A DNA stretch of 64,000 nucleotides from Tretioscincus oriximinensis (GCA_022410635.1 JAJVDF010000410.1:328617-392616), one strand, 5' to 3'. Positions 35,784 to 46,425 are shown, counted from the first letter of the stretch. Numbers and translations: made by a program. Notes: generated by a model from the letters alone, not told the origin.

Positions 35784-35788
35784 TCTAG

Positions 35789-36373
35789 TGTGATGGCACA
35801 CCTGGGTTAAAAGGCTCTGGTGTCTGGTCTATGCCCAGGGTCTATCTGTTAACCCTTTGAGACTAGAATCTCCAAACAAAACACTCCAGGCAAGTTATAA
35901 AGTAAAATAAACAGTTTTACTTAAAGGAAATAAATGAAGGGTTGCAGTCCTCTTTCTGGGATGATTAGGTCTGAAGAATTCTGGACTCCTTTCCAATGGA
36001 GCTAAAGGCCGGTCAGTGGCTCCAAAATGCCTCTTGGACTAGTTGGTTACTTAGTTAGTTGAACTAGTTGGTTGAACTAGTTGATTGTTGTAGTTGGTTG
36101 GTTGTAGCTGCTATAGTTGCTATAGTTGTTGATTAGCTAGTGCTAAGGTTGCCTGATTGAGCTGCAAAGGCCTTGAACACCAGACAAAATGCAAAGCTTT
36201 GCCTCTAGGTCTGAGATATGAAAGAGAAACTAACTCAACAGAGGGAGTCTTTTATAAAGAAGGTTGGGGCAAACCAACTGTAGCTAACTCCAAAGGGGGA
36301 TTCTGAACTCCTCCCCAAAGCTAATACAGAAAACAGACTACACTAAAGAACTAGGACAAACCAAGACTTCACA
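35789..36373. mobile_element. Solo LTR, family B (copy 1), perfect 5-bp TSD
   Basis: Matches 46849-47450 along its full length. Ends are TGTGATGGCACACC and GACTTCACA (TG...CA), and TCTAG flanks both ends exactly (35784-35788, 36374-36378). A 5-bp TSD and TG/CA ends fit an LTR retroelement reduced to one LTR by recombination. An expanded GTTG/GTTA/CTAGTTG-rich patch lies at about 36048-36140. It lacks a block of about 65 bp present in copy 2. TATA-like motifs occur on both strands (35896; 36253 inverted), so transcription direction is not settled. No gag, pol or env is present. Confidence 0.85.
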
Positions 36374-36378
36374 TCTAG

Positions 36379-37236
36379 ACTCAGAACCCAACTAAGTAGA
36401 TAACTCCCCTCAGCTTTGATGCCAGTCAATCTATTAATATTAAGGAAGGTTACAGACCCTTGAGGATTGATGAGGACTGGTGATTAGATACTGCACACCA
36501 CATCTTCCAACCCCCTGAGGAAATGCACTTTTTGTCATAGTTATTTGTTATAGGTCATATTTGCAGTAATGACCATTATTTCAAGACGGCCTGGAATTAT
36601 TAGACTACTAGATGATTAAACCCATTCAATCTGTGTTATTGAAGTCTACTAGTAAACTAAACCTTAGTGCTATTTTGCATATAACAGTTTGATCTACACT
36701 ATCTGCATAAGACAGAATGTAGGAAGGACTGTGATAATTTGCCTTAGAATGCAGTAGGGTCTCTAGATCCCTTTGTATCACAGCTCAATATTCCATGCCC
36801 TTCCACCCAATCCCCGCAAAAGTCTATAGTCTTCACAACGTTGGCAATATTACTATAGAGGTTAAATTCATCTTTACAAAGATGTATATGGAAAATATAA
36901 ACTATCCAATCCACATGTGCAGACTAGGTGATTAAATGAGGAAGTGAAGTACTGACACATGCTTAGTAGGGATTTTGCTAACCACATGACTACATTAAGA
37001 ATAAGAATTTCCTCTCTTTTCTTCGGATTTTCTGCCTTCTTCCAGTAAGAAAGAAACACAAGAAGAGGAATCCAATCTGGCACCTTTCCCAAAGATGTCA
37101 GAAAATATATGCAATCAGCAGATTACTGATTCTCACAGCTTTATTGCAGATGAATTACAAAATCTCCGCTAGAATGTGGGGGGAAGCACATTCTGGCAAG
37201 AACCAAGTAAGTAAATATTAGGTGCACAGTCCTTTA
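36379..37236. other. Non-coding DNA, nothing recognised
   Basis: No gene or repeat recognised. Confidence 0.4.
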
Positions 37237-37244
37237 GTCTAAAG

Positions 37245-37498
37245 CCATGGTTCCCAACATGGGACACACACCCTGGGGGGATTTTAAGGGGAACATTTCA
37301 AGAATAAGAGGCTTCAAATACAGTATATAAATATACAGCTCAAAACAATTAAGGGAACACTTTAACATGACATGTTATGTTAAAGTGTTCCCTTAATTGT
37401 TTTGAGCAATATATTATATTGTGATATACACAGGGGAGGGTATCAGGCTTTTAGAGATGCTTAGGTGGTGAATGGCCCAAAAAGGTTGGGAATCACTG
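37245..37498. mobile_element. Short hAT (Charlie-type) remnant, 254 bp
   Basis: Left end CCATGGTTCCCAACATGGG and right end, read inward, CAGTGATTCCCAACCTTTTT are the familiar inverted ends of hAT-Charlie elements. The flanks GTCTAAAG (37237-37244) and CTCTAAAG (37499-37506) match at 7 of 8 positions. A Tc1-like palindrome sits inside it, near the middle. Confidence 0.75.
37338..37407. mobile_element. Palindromic Tc1/mariner-type miniature element
   Basis: A 70-bp palindrome with two 35-bp arms, no spacer and one mismatch. Each arm begins GCTCAAAACAATTAAGGGAA from the outside, resembling terminal inverted repeats of Tc1-type transposons found in fishes and lampreys. The similarity extends outward, imperfectly, into AT-rich flanks (TATATAAATATACA left, ATATATTATATTG right). 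It looks like two transposon ends joined with no interior. Confidence 0.75.
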
Positions 37499-37590
37499 CT
37501 CTAAAGACAGAAAGAAATACTACCTTGAGAGTATTCATGCTGGCCTCTATCCCTATTCACCACAGAAAATGTGATAATTAAACTGAGCAG

Positions 37591-38015
37591 TTATAGCAGG
37601 CATGGATAGCTCAGTTGCTTAGGAATTCGTCTCTCGCCTGGGAGATCGGGTTTCGAAGCCCAGTGTTGGAAGTGGGGAGGGGTGAGCACCTTCCACTAGC
37701 CTGTAGCTCTAGCCAACCCAGCTATTCGAAAGCATGAATTGCAAGAAGTTGCAATTGACTGCAAGTAGATACACGGGAACCACCATAGCCTGGTGGGGAA
37801 GATAGAATGTGAGCCTTCGGGCAAAATATATCCTTGTAAGCCGCTTTGAGTCCCTTTGAAAGGTGNNNNNNNNNNNNNNNNNNNNNNNNNNNNNNNNNNN
37901 NNNNNNNNNNNNNNNNNNNNTTCTTCTTCTTCTTCTTCTTCTTCTTCTTCTTCTTCTTCTTCTTCTTCTTCTTCTTCTTCTTCTTCTTCTTCTTCTTCTT
38001 CTTCTTCTTCTTCTT
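37591..38015 (+). repeat. tRNA-derived SINE (copy B) with gap and (TTC)n expansion
   Basis: The best-preserved SINE head: GGATAGCTCAGTTGC (A box, about 37603-37617) and GGGTTTCGAAGCCC (B box, about 37648-37661), the pol III promoter of a tRNA. The body ends TTGTAAGCCGCTTTGAGTCC. N bases at 37866-37920 replace the AAAGCGG-containing end. A (TTC)n array of about 31 units follows at 37921-38015, an expansion of the SINE's own TTC tail. The poly-Glu/Ser/Phe/Leu open frames across it are artefacts of the repeat. Confidence 0.92.
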
Positions 38016-38490
38016 TCAAGTTGCAAATTTTATCCAACTGCTTTTGTGAGTGTGTATTAAAAAAACATGAGTTGCTTCTGAAANCTATTCAGGTCATGCA
38101 GAGAAATGTACCTCTGTATTTCTGTTTCAGTTCTCTGCCTACACATCTGTAGAGTACCCAGCAGTGTTTTGCTTCTGGTGTAATATGAAAACAGATGGTC
38201 AGTTCTTTGAGCATTATGCCAGATTTTCAACACTTTGTTTTCTTCACTAGTGTTTCTCTTTTCTTATACTTTCCAGTCCAATAGCACACTATACATTTCT
38301 GTGAATACACAAATGCTATTAGTCTTAAATTGCATCAGACTTCACTTATACTGTTATAAATTAATATTCTGGAATAAGGTGATCCAGATAGTGATTCATT
38401 CCATAAAATAAAAAAATAGTGGAACAACCATATTTTTAAAAAACTTAAATATCTACAGCTTTTTCCTTTTTATTTTTATGGTTTGTGGAA
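38016..38490. other. Non-coding DNA, nothing recognised
   Basis: One N at 38084. No gene or repeat recognised. Confidence 0.4.
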
Positions 38491-38494
38491 GTAT

Positions 38495-38575
38495 TAGGCA
38501 AGGAGATCTTGTAGCACTNTATTGATTAACAAGAAAAAAGCTAGGCTACCTATTTAGATGCACTGAGTTTTATGG
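38495..38575 (-). repeat. Penelope-like repeat fragment
   Basis: On the minus strand, GCATCTAAATAGGTAGCCTAGC, then TTGTTAATCAATA, AGTGCTACAAGATCTCC. This is the same order as in the other Penelope-like copies; the hammerhead-like core is degraded beyond the CUGANGA and GAAA consensus. One N at 38519. Confidence 0.45.
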
Positions 38576-39349
38576 GAGTGGTTGAATTTTTTTTAGTAAT
38601 TTTAGAGTGAACAACTAGATATGTATAACTCTTGCTGCAAATGAATATAGATCAGTAAATCACAGTAACAAGCTCGCATAGTGAGAGAATTAGGCCGTCT
38701 TTAGCATTACATTTCTAATGTAAGGCTGCATCCACGCAGCCATAATCTACTTCAATGGGTGCTCTCCGCAGGCTGCTCAGCCACACAGAATGGTTGGCTG
38801 TCTTCGCTGATTGCACGGAAAAGGCACATTGACCCATTACTTTGGAGAATAGGGAAATGGCGATTCAGTGGCAGAGGCCTCAACAGAAGCACTCCCACGT
38901 GGACCTGGCATGCAGGGCTTCCTGATTGCTGAAGCAAGTTCTAACTTGAAGTCGTGTGAGACTTCAAGTAGCCAATCAGGGAGCTGGTATGCAGGAACTA
39001 CCTCAGTGCAACACCAGGATCTCTCCAGTTTCTATGGCAGTGACCCATGCTCTATGATGAGGCCACCACAAGCAGCATGCTATGCAGCAGGTAAATGAAA
39101 TATGCCTACCATCAGTGATAGCCCAATATGGGCTTGAAATGAACTACTTCAGCATGCATGTGGAGGAGGGCAATGTATGGTGAGCATGGCCAAGAAGTGA
39201 CCAACTTCTAGCAGTCCTCCACTCCCAAGATGGATGGCTGTCTTAGATGGCTATCCACTACTATGTATCCTAGCTTTCCAATGCGCCTCCATGCTGTGGT
39301 ATCAGTCCCCAATCGTTCCCTCTCTGCTCCTGGCCTTTTATTTAGATGA
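38576..39349. other. Non-coding DNA, nothing recognised
   Basis: A somewhat GC-richer patch at 38720-39310 has no recognisable domain or repeat partner here. Confidence 0.4.
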
Positions 39350-39440
39350 GTTATTTATTTATTTATTTACACTTTTATTTTTATTCTTTTATACCTGAAG
39401 GTCTTAGGGTTGATAACAATAAAAACAGAAAATGTATACA
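39350..39440 (-). repeat. L2-like 3' tail fragment
   Basis: (TTTA)n followed by TTTATACCTGAAGGTCTTAGGG matches, in the same orientation, the tail of the old L2 at 11031-11090. Only the terminal part is present. Confidence 0.6.
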
Positions 39441-40712
39441 ACAGATAATTTTTTTGCCATTCATATTAATTCAAAGTAGGCAGGAGCAAAGTTCAGATCC
39501 ATCACACTGCAGGCTTTCTGATCCAGACAGTCACAGTCAATACTGCTGTTTGCTATGATTGGATGAGGAGTCTGTGTATATCTTATGCATATAGCATCAT
39601 CTCCTGTTTACTTGCAGTGACAAAGTGGTAATCCAGGCCTGTCTGGTTCCTAGAAATTCTGCAGTGTGATGTTTGAATCTTGTTCAGTATCAGCCAGTAG
39701 AAAGATTACTCCTGCTCTAAGATGTGGATAATGAACATTCTCCATTCCACAGGAATGAACATTTAACCCTCTGTTTATTTATACATTCTTGAAATTTACT
39801 TAATACATTGCATTAAAAATACATCAAAAGATTACTTCTGCCACTTTCACAGCGTTCCCCCAAACCCACGAACAAAAAGAGGGCCAGGTCTTTGAAATCT
39901 GAAACCTTATGAACCTATCCCACTACTAAGGTGGCAGGAAGGCAAAAGGAAGGCAAGGAGCAGATGAACATTTATTGAAATCAATGAAAAACCCACCTCC
40001 ATCATCTTTTCCATGCCGCCAGCTTCCACTCCTAGCAAACTCTGTGGCTGGCAAATGAAGGGGACATCCATGCTCTGATCATAATGATATCACAATTTAG
40101 TTCATCGATATTCTTACCAGAGTCAAGAACATACTTTAATACAATTACAGACCCTGTTGGAGGGGGGATCCTGGTTTAATCCAGTTCTTCAGCACTGAAG
40201 TTGGATTAAAAATATGTGTCTGATTCTGACCTCTGTGATTATCATGATTCTATGCATTTCTTGCACTTTCAAGCAAGACAGAATTTTTTATTTAATAAAT
40301 GCCTGAATGAAAAAAGAGATTTCTCCCAAATATTGGTGAAGAACAGTATTCCAAAGACTAATTACCATCACACTGGAAGCTCTGCTGAAGGTGGCTGTCA
40401 TGATATCCAAATCTAAAGCTGCTCTGAGCATTGGAGGTCAAGAAAGAGGTCAAGAAACCTAAGAGACCATCATTGTGATTTATATGGTAGATAGACTCTA
40501 GAGGGATTATCTAATATGTGGCTATTATACTTTCAGACCTGTGAAATGTTGTTGCTATGAAGGTCTGAGTGTTGCTCCTGTGAGAACATCAAGTGCAGTC
40601 ACTTTTATACTTTTATGATCAGTATGTCCGTGTTTACATAAAAGTATTGCAGTATGCTGATTCTTAGTGGGGTGGGGGGTGGGTGCATGCAATTTGTATG
40701 TTCAGATATGAT
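39441..40712. other. Non-coding DNA, nothing recognised
   Basis: No gene or repeat recognised. Confidence 0.4.
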
Positions 40713-40720
40713 GCCCACAC

Positions 40721-41329
40721 CAGCAATGGTGGGATTCAAATAATTTAACAGCTTGTTCTTCTTTGGGAACGCCGTCTTAAGTACATAAGAAGATAAGAGG
40801 AGCCCTGCTGAATCAGGCCAGCGCCCATCTAGTTCAGCATTCTGTCTCACACAGAGGTCCACCAATTGCACCTGGACAATCTGAAAAGTAGAAGGCAAAA
40901 TATGAACTTGTTCTTGACTCCCTGCAAGTGGCATTTCACGAGTACTGCCTGCTCTATTCCAGAGGCAGTTTCACAAGATCCACCCTAGTAACTATTTATA
41001 CCCTTGGTGTCCATAAACTTATCTAATCCTGCCTTAAATCTATCCAGGCTGCCCTCTATCACCACCTCCTCTGGAAGTAAATCCCACAGGCCGAAGTAAT
41101 AGTGTTCCAGGAAGCAACAACTGGAAATAACATCTTAAGTGAGCTGATTCTTGGTTATTGTTTTTGGGAATGGCATTCCAGTGAGCAGCAACTGGAAATG
41201 ACATCTAAGTGATGTCATTTCTGACAGGAGGCAGGGGCTGGGTGGTTTAACTACCAGTTCACTGAAATAAATTAAAAAATCAGTAGCAATTCTACTGAAC
41301 CAGTGCGAACCGGCTGAATGCCATCACTG
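40721..41329. mobile_element. hAT-like element carrying a nested CR1 tail
   Basis: Left end CAGCAATGGTGGGATTCAAAT; right end, read inward, CAGTGATGGCATTCAGCCGG. Both recall hAT elements starting CAGTGGTGGGATTCA. Flanks GCCCACAC (40713-40720) and GACATCAC (41330-41337) agree at 5 of 8 positions, a weak aged TSD. The CR1 fragment at 40777-41093 interrupts it. Two GGCATTCCAGTGAGCAGCAACTGG-type units (41110-41200) repeat inside. No transposase frame. Confidence 0.6.
40777..41093 (-). repeat. CR1 LINE 3' UTR, nested in hAT-like element
   Basis: The reverse complement matches the 3' UTR of the CR1 at 31363-31680: the CCCTGCAAGTGGCATTTC, CCTTGGTGTCCATAAAC and GGAAGTAAATCCCACAGG segments are in the same order. 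The tail side is at 40777. Confidence 0.9.
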
Positions 41330-41337
41330 GACATCAC

Positions 41338-42155
41338 AATCTAAGAGGTAATCTATGAAATCTGTGGAATTGGTGATTTATTATTTATCTTGGTTCTAAA
41401 TTATCTGGCATAAAATTTGAATCTGACCAGGAAGGTAAAGAGCAAGCAATGTGGACTTTCTAGGCCTATTTTGGCACAGAAGTCTAAAAATAATATATAA
41501 CAAGATACAAACCACCCACCTACCCCCAAATGAAGTAATTGTCCTGTAGGCAGTTAGACAACTTGAATACCACTGGTGTTCAAGTTGGATAAGTTCGATT
41601 TGAGTGTGATAGGAAAAAAAATGGAACAAGTTTGGAAACAAAGGAAAGCCTATTTGTATTGAAGACAAGGCTTAATAGTAAAAAGAAGAAACAATTTGCT
41701 TTATTATTGTTATCAAGAATTCTGCAATGCAGATGTTCCATATATTTGAGAACACGGCCTACTTGGTACTATGTATTCAGAAGGAAAAAAATTAGCACAG
41801 GTGTGAATAAGCCCTAATTTTCTCCAGACCTTCTCTCAAACCTCTTGGTATTTTTAGAAGCTTTTATGCTGCATGTCCATGACTGTTTAATGTCCCAGGT
41901 GTTCTATTGTGTTTTCTTAAAAGTCTTTTAACTTCATAAGGTACTACTCAAATACTATACAAAGACCGTTGATTGACTGTGCAGGCATGGGAAATATCTC
42001 CAAAAGAAAATAGATTAAGCAGACTTTTTTAAGACCATGAATATTTCCACAACTTCTACACAAGTAATTTTTCAAAAGTTTTTCTGCCTTTCTGACCTCC
42101 AAAGGATTTTACCTGCTTTTTTGTAATATTACTTTCTCCTGCTTGAGAATGGCCA
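41338..42155. other. Non-coding DNA, nothing recognised
   Basis: No gene or repeat recognised. Confidence 0.4.
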
Positions 42156-42159
42156 AGGT

Positions 42160-42235
42160 GAGTCATTATGTGAGACAGAATGCTGTACTAGATGTGCTGT
42201 GGCCTGGTTCAGAAGNGTTCCTCCTTATGTTCTAT
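42160..42235 (+). repeat. CR1 LINE 3' terminal fragment
   Basis: TGTGAGACAGAATGCTGTACTAGATG, then GTGGCCTGGTTCAGAAG and TCCTCCTTATGTTCT. This is the terminal 75 bp of CR1 as at 50010-50094. One N at 42216. Confidence 0.8.
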
Positions 42236-42439
42236 TGCTTGCACTTAATCTATATATAAATGTAACGCATATATATACACTATAGTTAAAACCATGGGGA
42301 AAATGCTACCTGGTTTGTTGGTTTTTTCAGCTTCACTGCCAGGTGATGGTGACCATCGTCATCACCATCACCACTCTCACATCAATAATATTAATTTGTG
42401 GGCAAACTTCATGAACCTTGTTTACATGGATAGAAAACT

Positions 42440-43830
42440 GCTACAAAGAATTTTGCTCAACAATTAAGGATCCTACTCACTCTGCAGTCACCCTCACTTG
42501 ATCCCTTCAAACCTTTAAACTACCGTCTTATATCTCTATTGTATTTTCTTTCTAAACTACTTGAACGTATTGTATATACCCGTTGTATTGATTTTCTTAC
42601 CTCTACCTCAGCTCTTGAACCCCTTCAATCAGATTGTCATCATCTTCATTCCACTGAAACTGCCCTTACCAAGTTGTCAATGATCTTTTAAACAAAGCTA
42701 AGGGCCATTACTCAGTTTTCTTTCTCCTAGATTTGTCTGCTGCATTTGATACTGTTGCTCACACCCTTCTGCTAGCTTTGCTTCATCATTTGGATTTCCA
42801 GGGCACAGTTTTGCCTTGATCTCTTCCTATCTAGCCAATCATTCCTTTAAGGTATCTGTTGATGACTGCTTTTCAACTGCTTATACTCTATCTACTGGTG
42901 TCCCCCAAGGTTCAGTTCTTGATCCTCAATTGTTCTCTATATGTCTTCCCTTGGTCAACCTATTAACTCTTTTGGACTTCACTACTATTTCTATGCTGAC
43001 AACACTCAGTTATACCTATCTACACCTGATCTCACTCTTGAGGTCAAGAACTGCATCTCCAGCTGTCTTTATGCCCAGCGGGATGACCAATCACAAGCTT
43101 AAACTTAAAATGACCAAAACTCAGCTTTTCATCCCCCCTCCCCTCATACTGCTTCCTCCTTCTCGCTCACTGTTAATAATGTCACCATTCCCATTGTAAA
43201 CAAAGTTTGGAATCTTAGTTTCCTCTTTGATTCCTCCCTATCCTTTCAACCCCATATTGCCTTATTTGCTAAAACGTGACACTTCTTTCTTTACAATATA
43301 TCCAAAATTTGTTCTTTCTTGATGGCTGAGACTGCCAAAATTCTGGTACATGCTCTAATAATGTCCCGCCTTGATTACTGTTATATTCTTTTTATTGGTC
43401 TCCCAACATGACACCTTCACTCTCTCATCTCGATTCAGGACACCACTGCTAAAATTATCTTTCACTCACAAAATCAATCATTTTACTCCCCTACTGAAAT
43501 ATCTTTATTGGTTATCTCTGCTTTACCACATTCAGCACAAATTATTGGTCTTGACTTTTAAATCTCGTCACAATTTGGCATCTCCATATTTCTCCTCCCT
43601 TGTCTCCTTCTATCAGCCCTCTCATGTTCTCCACTCTACTCATTCTAAACAGTTGGTCCAACCCAGAGTGAGCACCTCTTGCCTCTGTCCTTTTCTCGCT
43701 TGTCGGACCTATTTCTGTAATATACTGAATCTATTTCTGGATCATCTCCATCATGCTACCTGTCTTCCCACTTTCAAATCCCACCTTAAAGTTTCTTTCT
43801 TCTCAAGGGCTTTTGCTTACATCTACACAC
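42440..43830 (+). pseudogene. LINE reverse transcriptase pseudogene (YADN)
   Basis: RT blocks in order: FFLLDLSAAFDTVAH (from about 42718), TGVPQGSVLDPQLFSI (from about 42896), then YADN at 42992-43003, where the second catalytic Asp is replaced by Asn. The C-terminal part gives MSRLDYCYILFIGLP near 43360 and IQHKLLVLTFKS near 43530. The blocks lie in more than one frame. Loss of the catalytic Asp together with frameshifts makes this non-functional. Confidence 0.85.
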
Positions 43831-43880
43831 ACATATATATATTTCTTTTTTCTGTATTACTGACACTGATACGAACTTAT
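42440..43880 (+). mobile_element. Decayed LINE of a second L2/CR1-related lineage
   Basis: About 1.4 kb of RT and C-terminal coding sequence, pyrimidine-rich on the sense strand and distinct in wording from the L2 at 27-30 kb. Both ends are uncertain, as no tail repeat is recognisable near 43880. Confidence 0.75.
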
Positions 43881-44474
43881 AGTGCTATTGTGTGATTTTA
43901 GTATTTGTAATATTGTTTTTCTTTTTTATTCATATGCAAGGGGTAGATTGCCCATTCTAGAATTTTTAACTGAATAATGTTGTAGTTTTGTCCAATTCTT
44001 TGACTATCTCTGTCACCTGTATCTCTTTCAGCTTTGTCCATTAAATAGTTTTCCAGTCTCTATTTTGCTGTAAAACTGTACTGAAGTCCACCCCGCTTTG
44101 CTTCACTCTACTGAAGAACAAATCACCAGAAGGTCATTTGATCCAATCCATATTTCTTGCTAAGTCACAACCTATTGTGTAGTATCTGCTTCTTGCTATT
44201 GTTGGATCACTGAAATAGAAGTGTTTTCTTGATCCAATACTGATCTGATTAACTTGAGTTCTGAGGAAACAAAAAACTCAGACCTGAAATTTTTGTTTCC
44301 TCCTACTGAAATCAAAGAGCAAAACCCTGTTCTCAAGATACTTTGCAGCCCTGCCGTAACTGAAATCACTTAGGAAAAGGGATTCTTCTCGCACTGTCTT
44401 TTGCTTCATTTGAATTCCTGGGTATCAAAGCCAAGAATTATGCATGGTACATAACATTTGAATATTAGCATTCG
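43881..44474. other. Non-coding DNA, nothing recognised
   Basis: T-rich; possibly the 3' UTR of the preceding LINE, but nothing confirms it. Confidence 0.35.
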
Positions 44475-44775
44475 CCATCTTTTGACATGTAGTGTGACCC
44501 TGGGAACTACTTTTCCTTATGATTTCATCTTGTCTCCCATGCAGTTCAACATCTATAAGAAACCATTGCAGGAGGTCATCAGGAGATTTGGAGGTCATCA
44601 TCATTATGCTATTTCTCTGTTCCATCGGAATCAAGAGAGATGGTTGAAGTGATTGACAAGTATGGAAGTCAATAAAATGAAGATAAATCCAGGCAAGATG
44701 AAAGTGCTGTGTGTTATGGCATCTGGTTCTGAAGCTCGGTATACTGCCTAGGAGATAGTCGCAGGTGGAACTGGC
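44475..44775 (+). pseudogene. Small L2 RT fragment
   Basis: Plus-strand reading gives ILSPMQFNIYKKPLQEVIRRFGGHHHYA, collinear with the block around ILSPMLFNIYMKPLGEVIRRFG of the 27-30 kb element, then NKMKINPGKMKVL. The catalytic YADD is destroyed. It is an internal fragment lacking both ends. Confidence 0.85.
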
Positions 44776-46150
44776 TAAGGTATTTTTCCCCCTTTTATCC
44801 AAACTCACATTTGATGTAGTCTAAGAACATGGTAGGCTGTTTCACAGTATGCAAGAGATATGTACGCACCCTAAATCTTCAGTATACAGAAAAGAATAAT
44901 TTATCAGCTTTTTAAACAAATAGTGAAGATAATCCCTAAAACCTTAAACTGAACAATGTTTCACAATCTACTGAAAAGAATAACAAACAAAATTCAGAGT
45001 CTTCACCTGTAATTTTAGCAAATATACTTTTCCAGGAAAACTTACAATAAATGTTGAAAGATGATGAAGTCATGCATCCTATTGACACATAACCGAGTAA
45101 ATGAAAATAACCATTTCTTGTGCTGTTTGGGGTGTTCAGAAATTTGTCTGTGGAATATTAGAAAAACTATTGTATTATTTTGACTTGACCTTTCCAGTTA
45201 TATAGGGAATAATCAAAATTCTGATTAATTTTATGACATTATTTTTAAAACAACAGAATGACGGTCTATAGACTGTTCACAAAAGCATCTGTTTCTTAGA
45301 GACCAAAATACTTATTGAAAATTATGCACATTATTTTTTTTCTATTCAAAATGATGCATTGTCTGAACAATCTACTGAGAATTTTCTTTTATTTTGTCTT
45401 TTTATTGTCTACATTGTAACCACTTTCATAAATGGGTCTGGTGTAATCAGCTTTCCAGCTGACTGTTGTTGGTTTTTTCTGCTTTATTTCATATAGACAA
45501 AAAGAATGAGTGAGAAATTCAAACCCTTTCATAATAGTAACTTACGCTAATTGTTCTCATGTCCAGTAATGTAGTTTTTTAACTGAACTTCTTACAAAAG
45601 CCTCCATAGGAAAAAAAAAACATTATGAAAAAATATGCAAAAGATAATATTCCTTAAAGGAGCTAGACACTCTCCATCTAGGAATGTTTTTAAGAAATTA
45701 AATTTGCAAGTTAAATTCACCGTTAAACTGAAGTTCCATTAATGTGGTTCAAAGGTGCACCAAAGATGGATCTGTGCTTTAATTTTGAATTGGTTCAAAA
45801 ACAAGGATTGCATTCCTTTCCCCTTGATGAAAGCCAGTTAAAGGGTTAAAAACACAGCAAATGTGAGCTCTCCGAACAATTTTCATTCAAGTGGGGAACT
45901 TAAAACCGCTTTCATTCAAGTGGTTCAGTTTGGTCAAATGTGTGGCATTTCAAACATTCAAATAGATGGATTGATACAAACAACCAAATTACTGTACGTC
46001 ACCCATCTTTATTTCCATTATCAATAATAGTGATTCATAGGTCATGACCTGCATTTAAAACTGCAAGTCATGCTGGCAGCCCAATATTCCCCTTGGTTTG
46101 CATGGCCTGCACTGATCCAATAAACACATTGCCATACTAGTTAGAGTGCT
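44776..46150. other. Non-coding DNA, nothing recognised
   Basis: A local direct repeat, TTTCATTCAAGTGG, occurs twice about 30 bp apart (about 45880 and 45910). No gene or known repeat family recognised. Confidence 0.4.
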
Positions 46151-46154
46151 ATAA

Positions 46155-46290
46155 GGTAGATTTTCAAAGAAATAGTGTTAATCTGGATACAGAAAATTTA
46201 GCAAAGGGGCATTTTAAAGTCTAATGGGAAATATGATAGGTGGCATAAGATTTCATAGAGAAGTCTACTTCTTTTGATGTTGAAATCCCT
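46155..46290 (-). repeat. Penelope-like repeat with hammerhead-like core (inverted half)
   Basis: On the minus strand: CAAAAGA (46270-46276, consensus CTGANGA), GTAGA-CTTC-TCTAT (46255-46268) forming a 5-bp stem with a 4-nt loop, and GAAA (46251-46254). These are followed by ATCTTATGCCACC, ATTAGACTTTAAAATGCC and CTGTATCCAGATTAACAC. It faces the copy at 46325. Confidence 0.55.
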
Positions 46291-46324
46291 CTCCAAGATG
46301 CTTATCACTTAAAGACAGATATCA

Positions 46325-46425
46325 TCTTTCAAACATCTGAAAAAGTAGATTTGTCTGTGAAAGCTCATGCCACCTATCCTATTTCGTGTTCGCTTGTAAA
46401 GTGCTTTAAGTCCCCTCCCTAGATA
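46325..46425 (+). repeat. Penelope-like repeat with hammerhead-like core (direct half)
   Basis: CTGAAAA (46337-46343, one change from CTGANGA), GTAGA-TTTG-TCTGT (46345-46358) forming a 5-bp stem with two G-U pairs and a tetraloop, GAAA (46359-46362), then GCTCATGCCACCTATCC and TTGTAAAGTGCTTTAAG. It is the best-preserved hammerhead-like stem in the window. Confidence 0.55.

Noticed and set aside
37603..37661. tRNA gene suggested by A box and B box
   Set aside because: No complete cloverleaf; the same unit recurs four times with a common body and tail, so it is a SINE head.
37696..38152. Open frames with poly-Glu, poly-Arg, poly-Phe, poly-Ser and poly-Leu
   Set aside because: They are readings of the (TTC)n array and the adjacent N run, not proteins.
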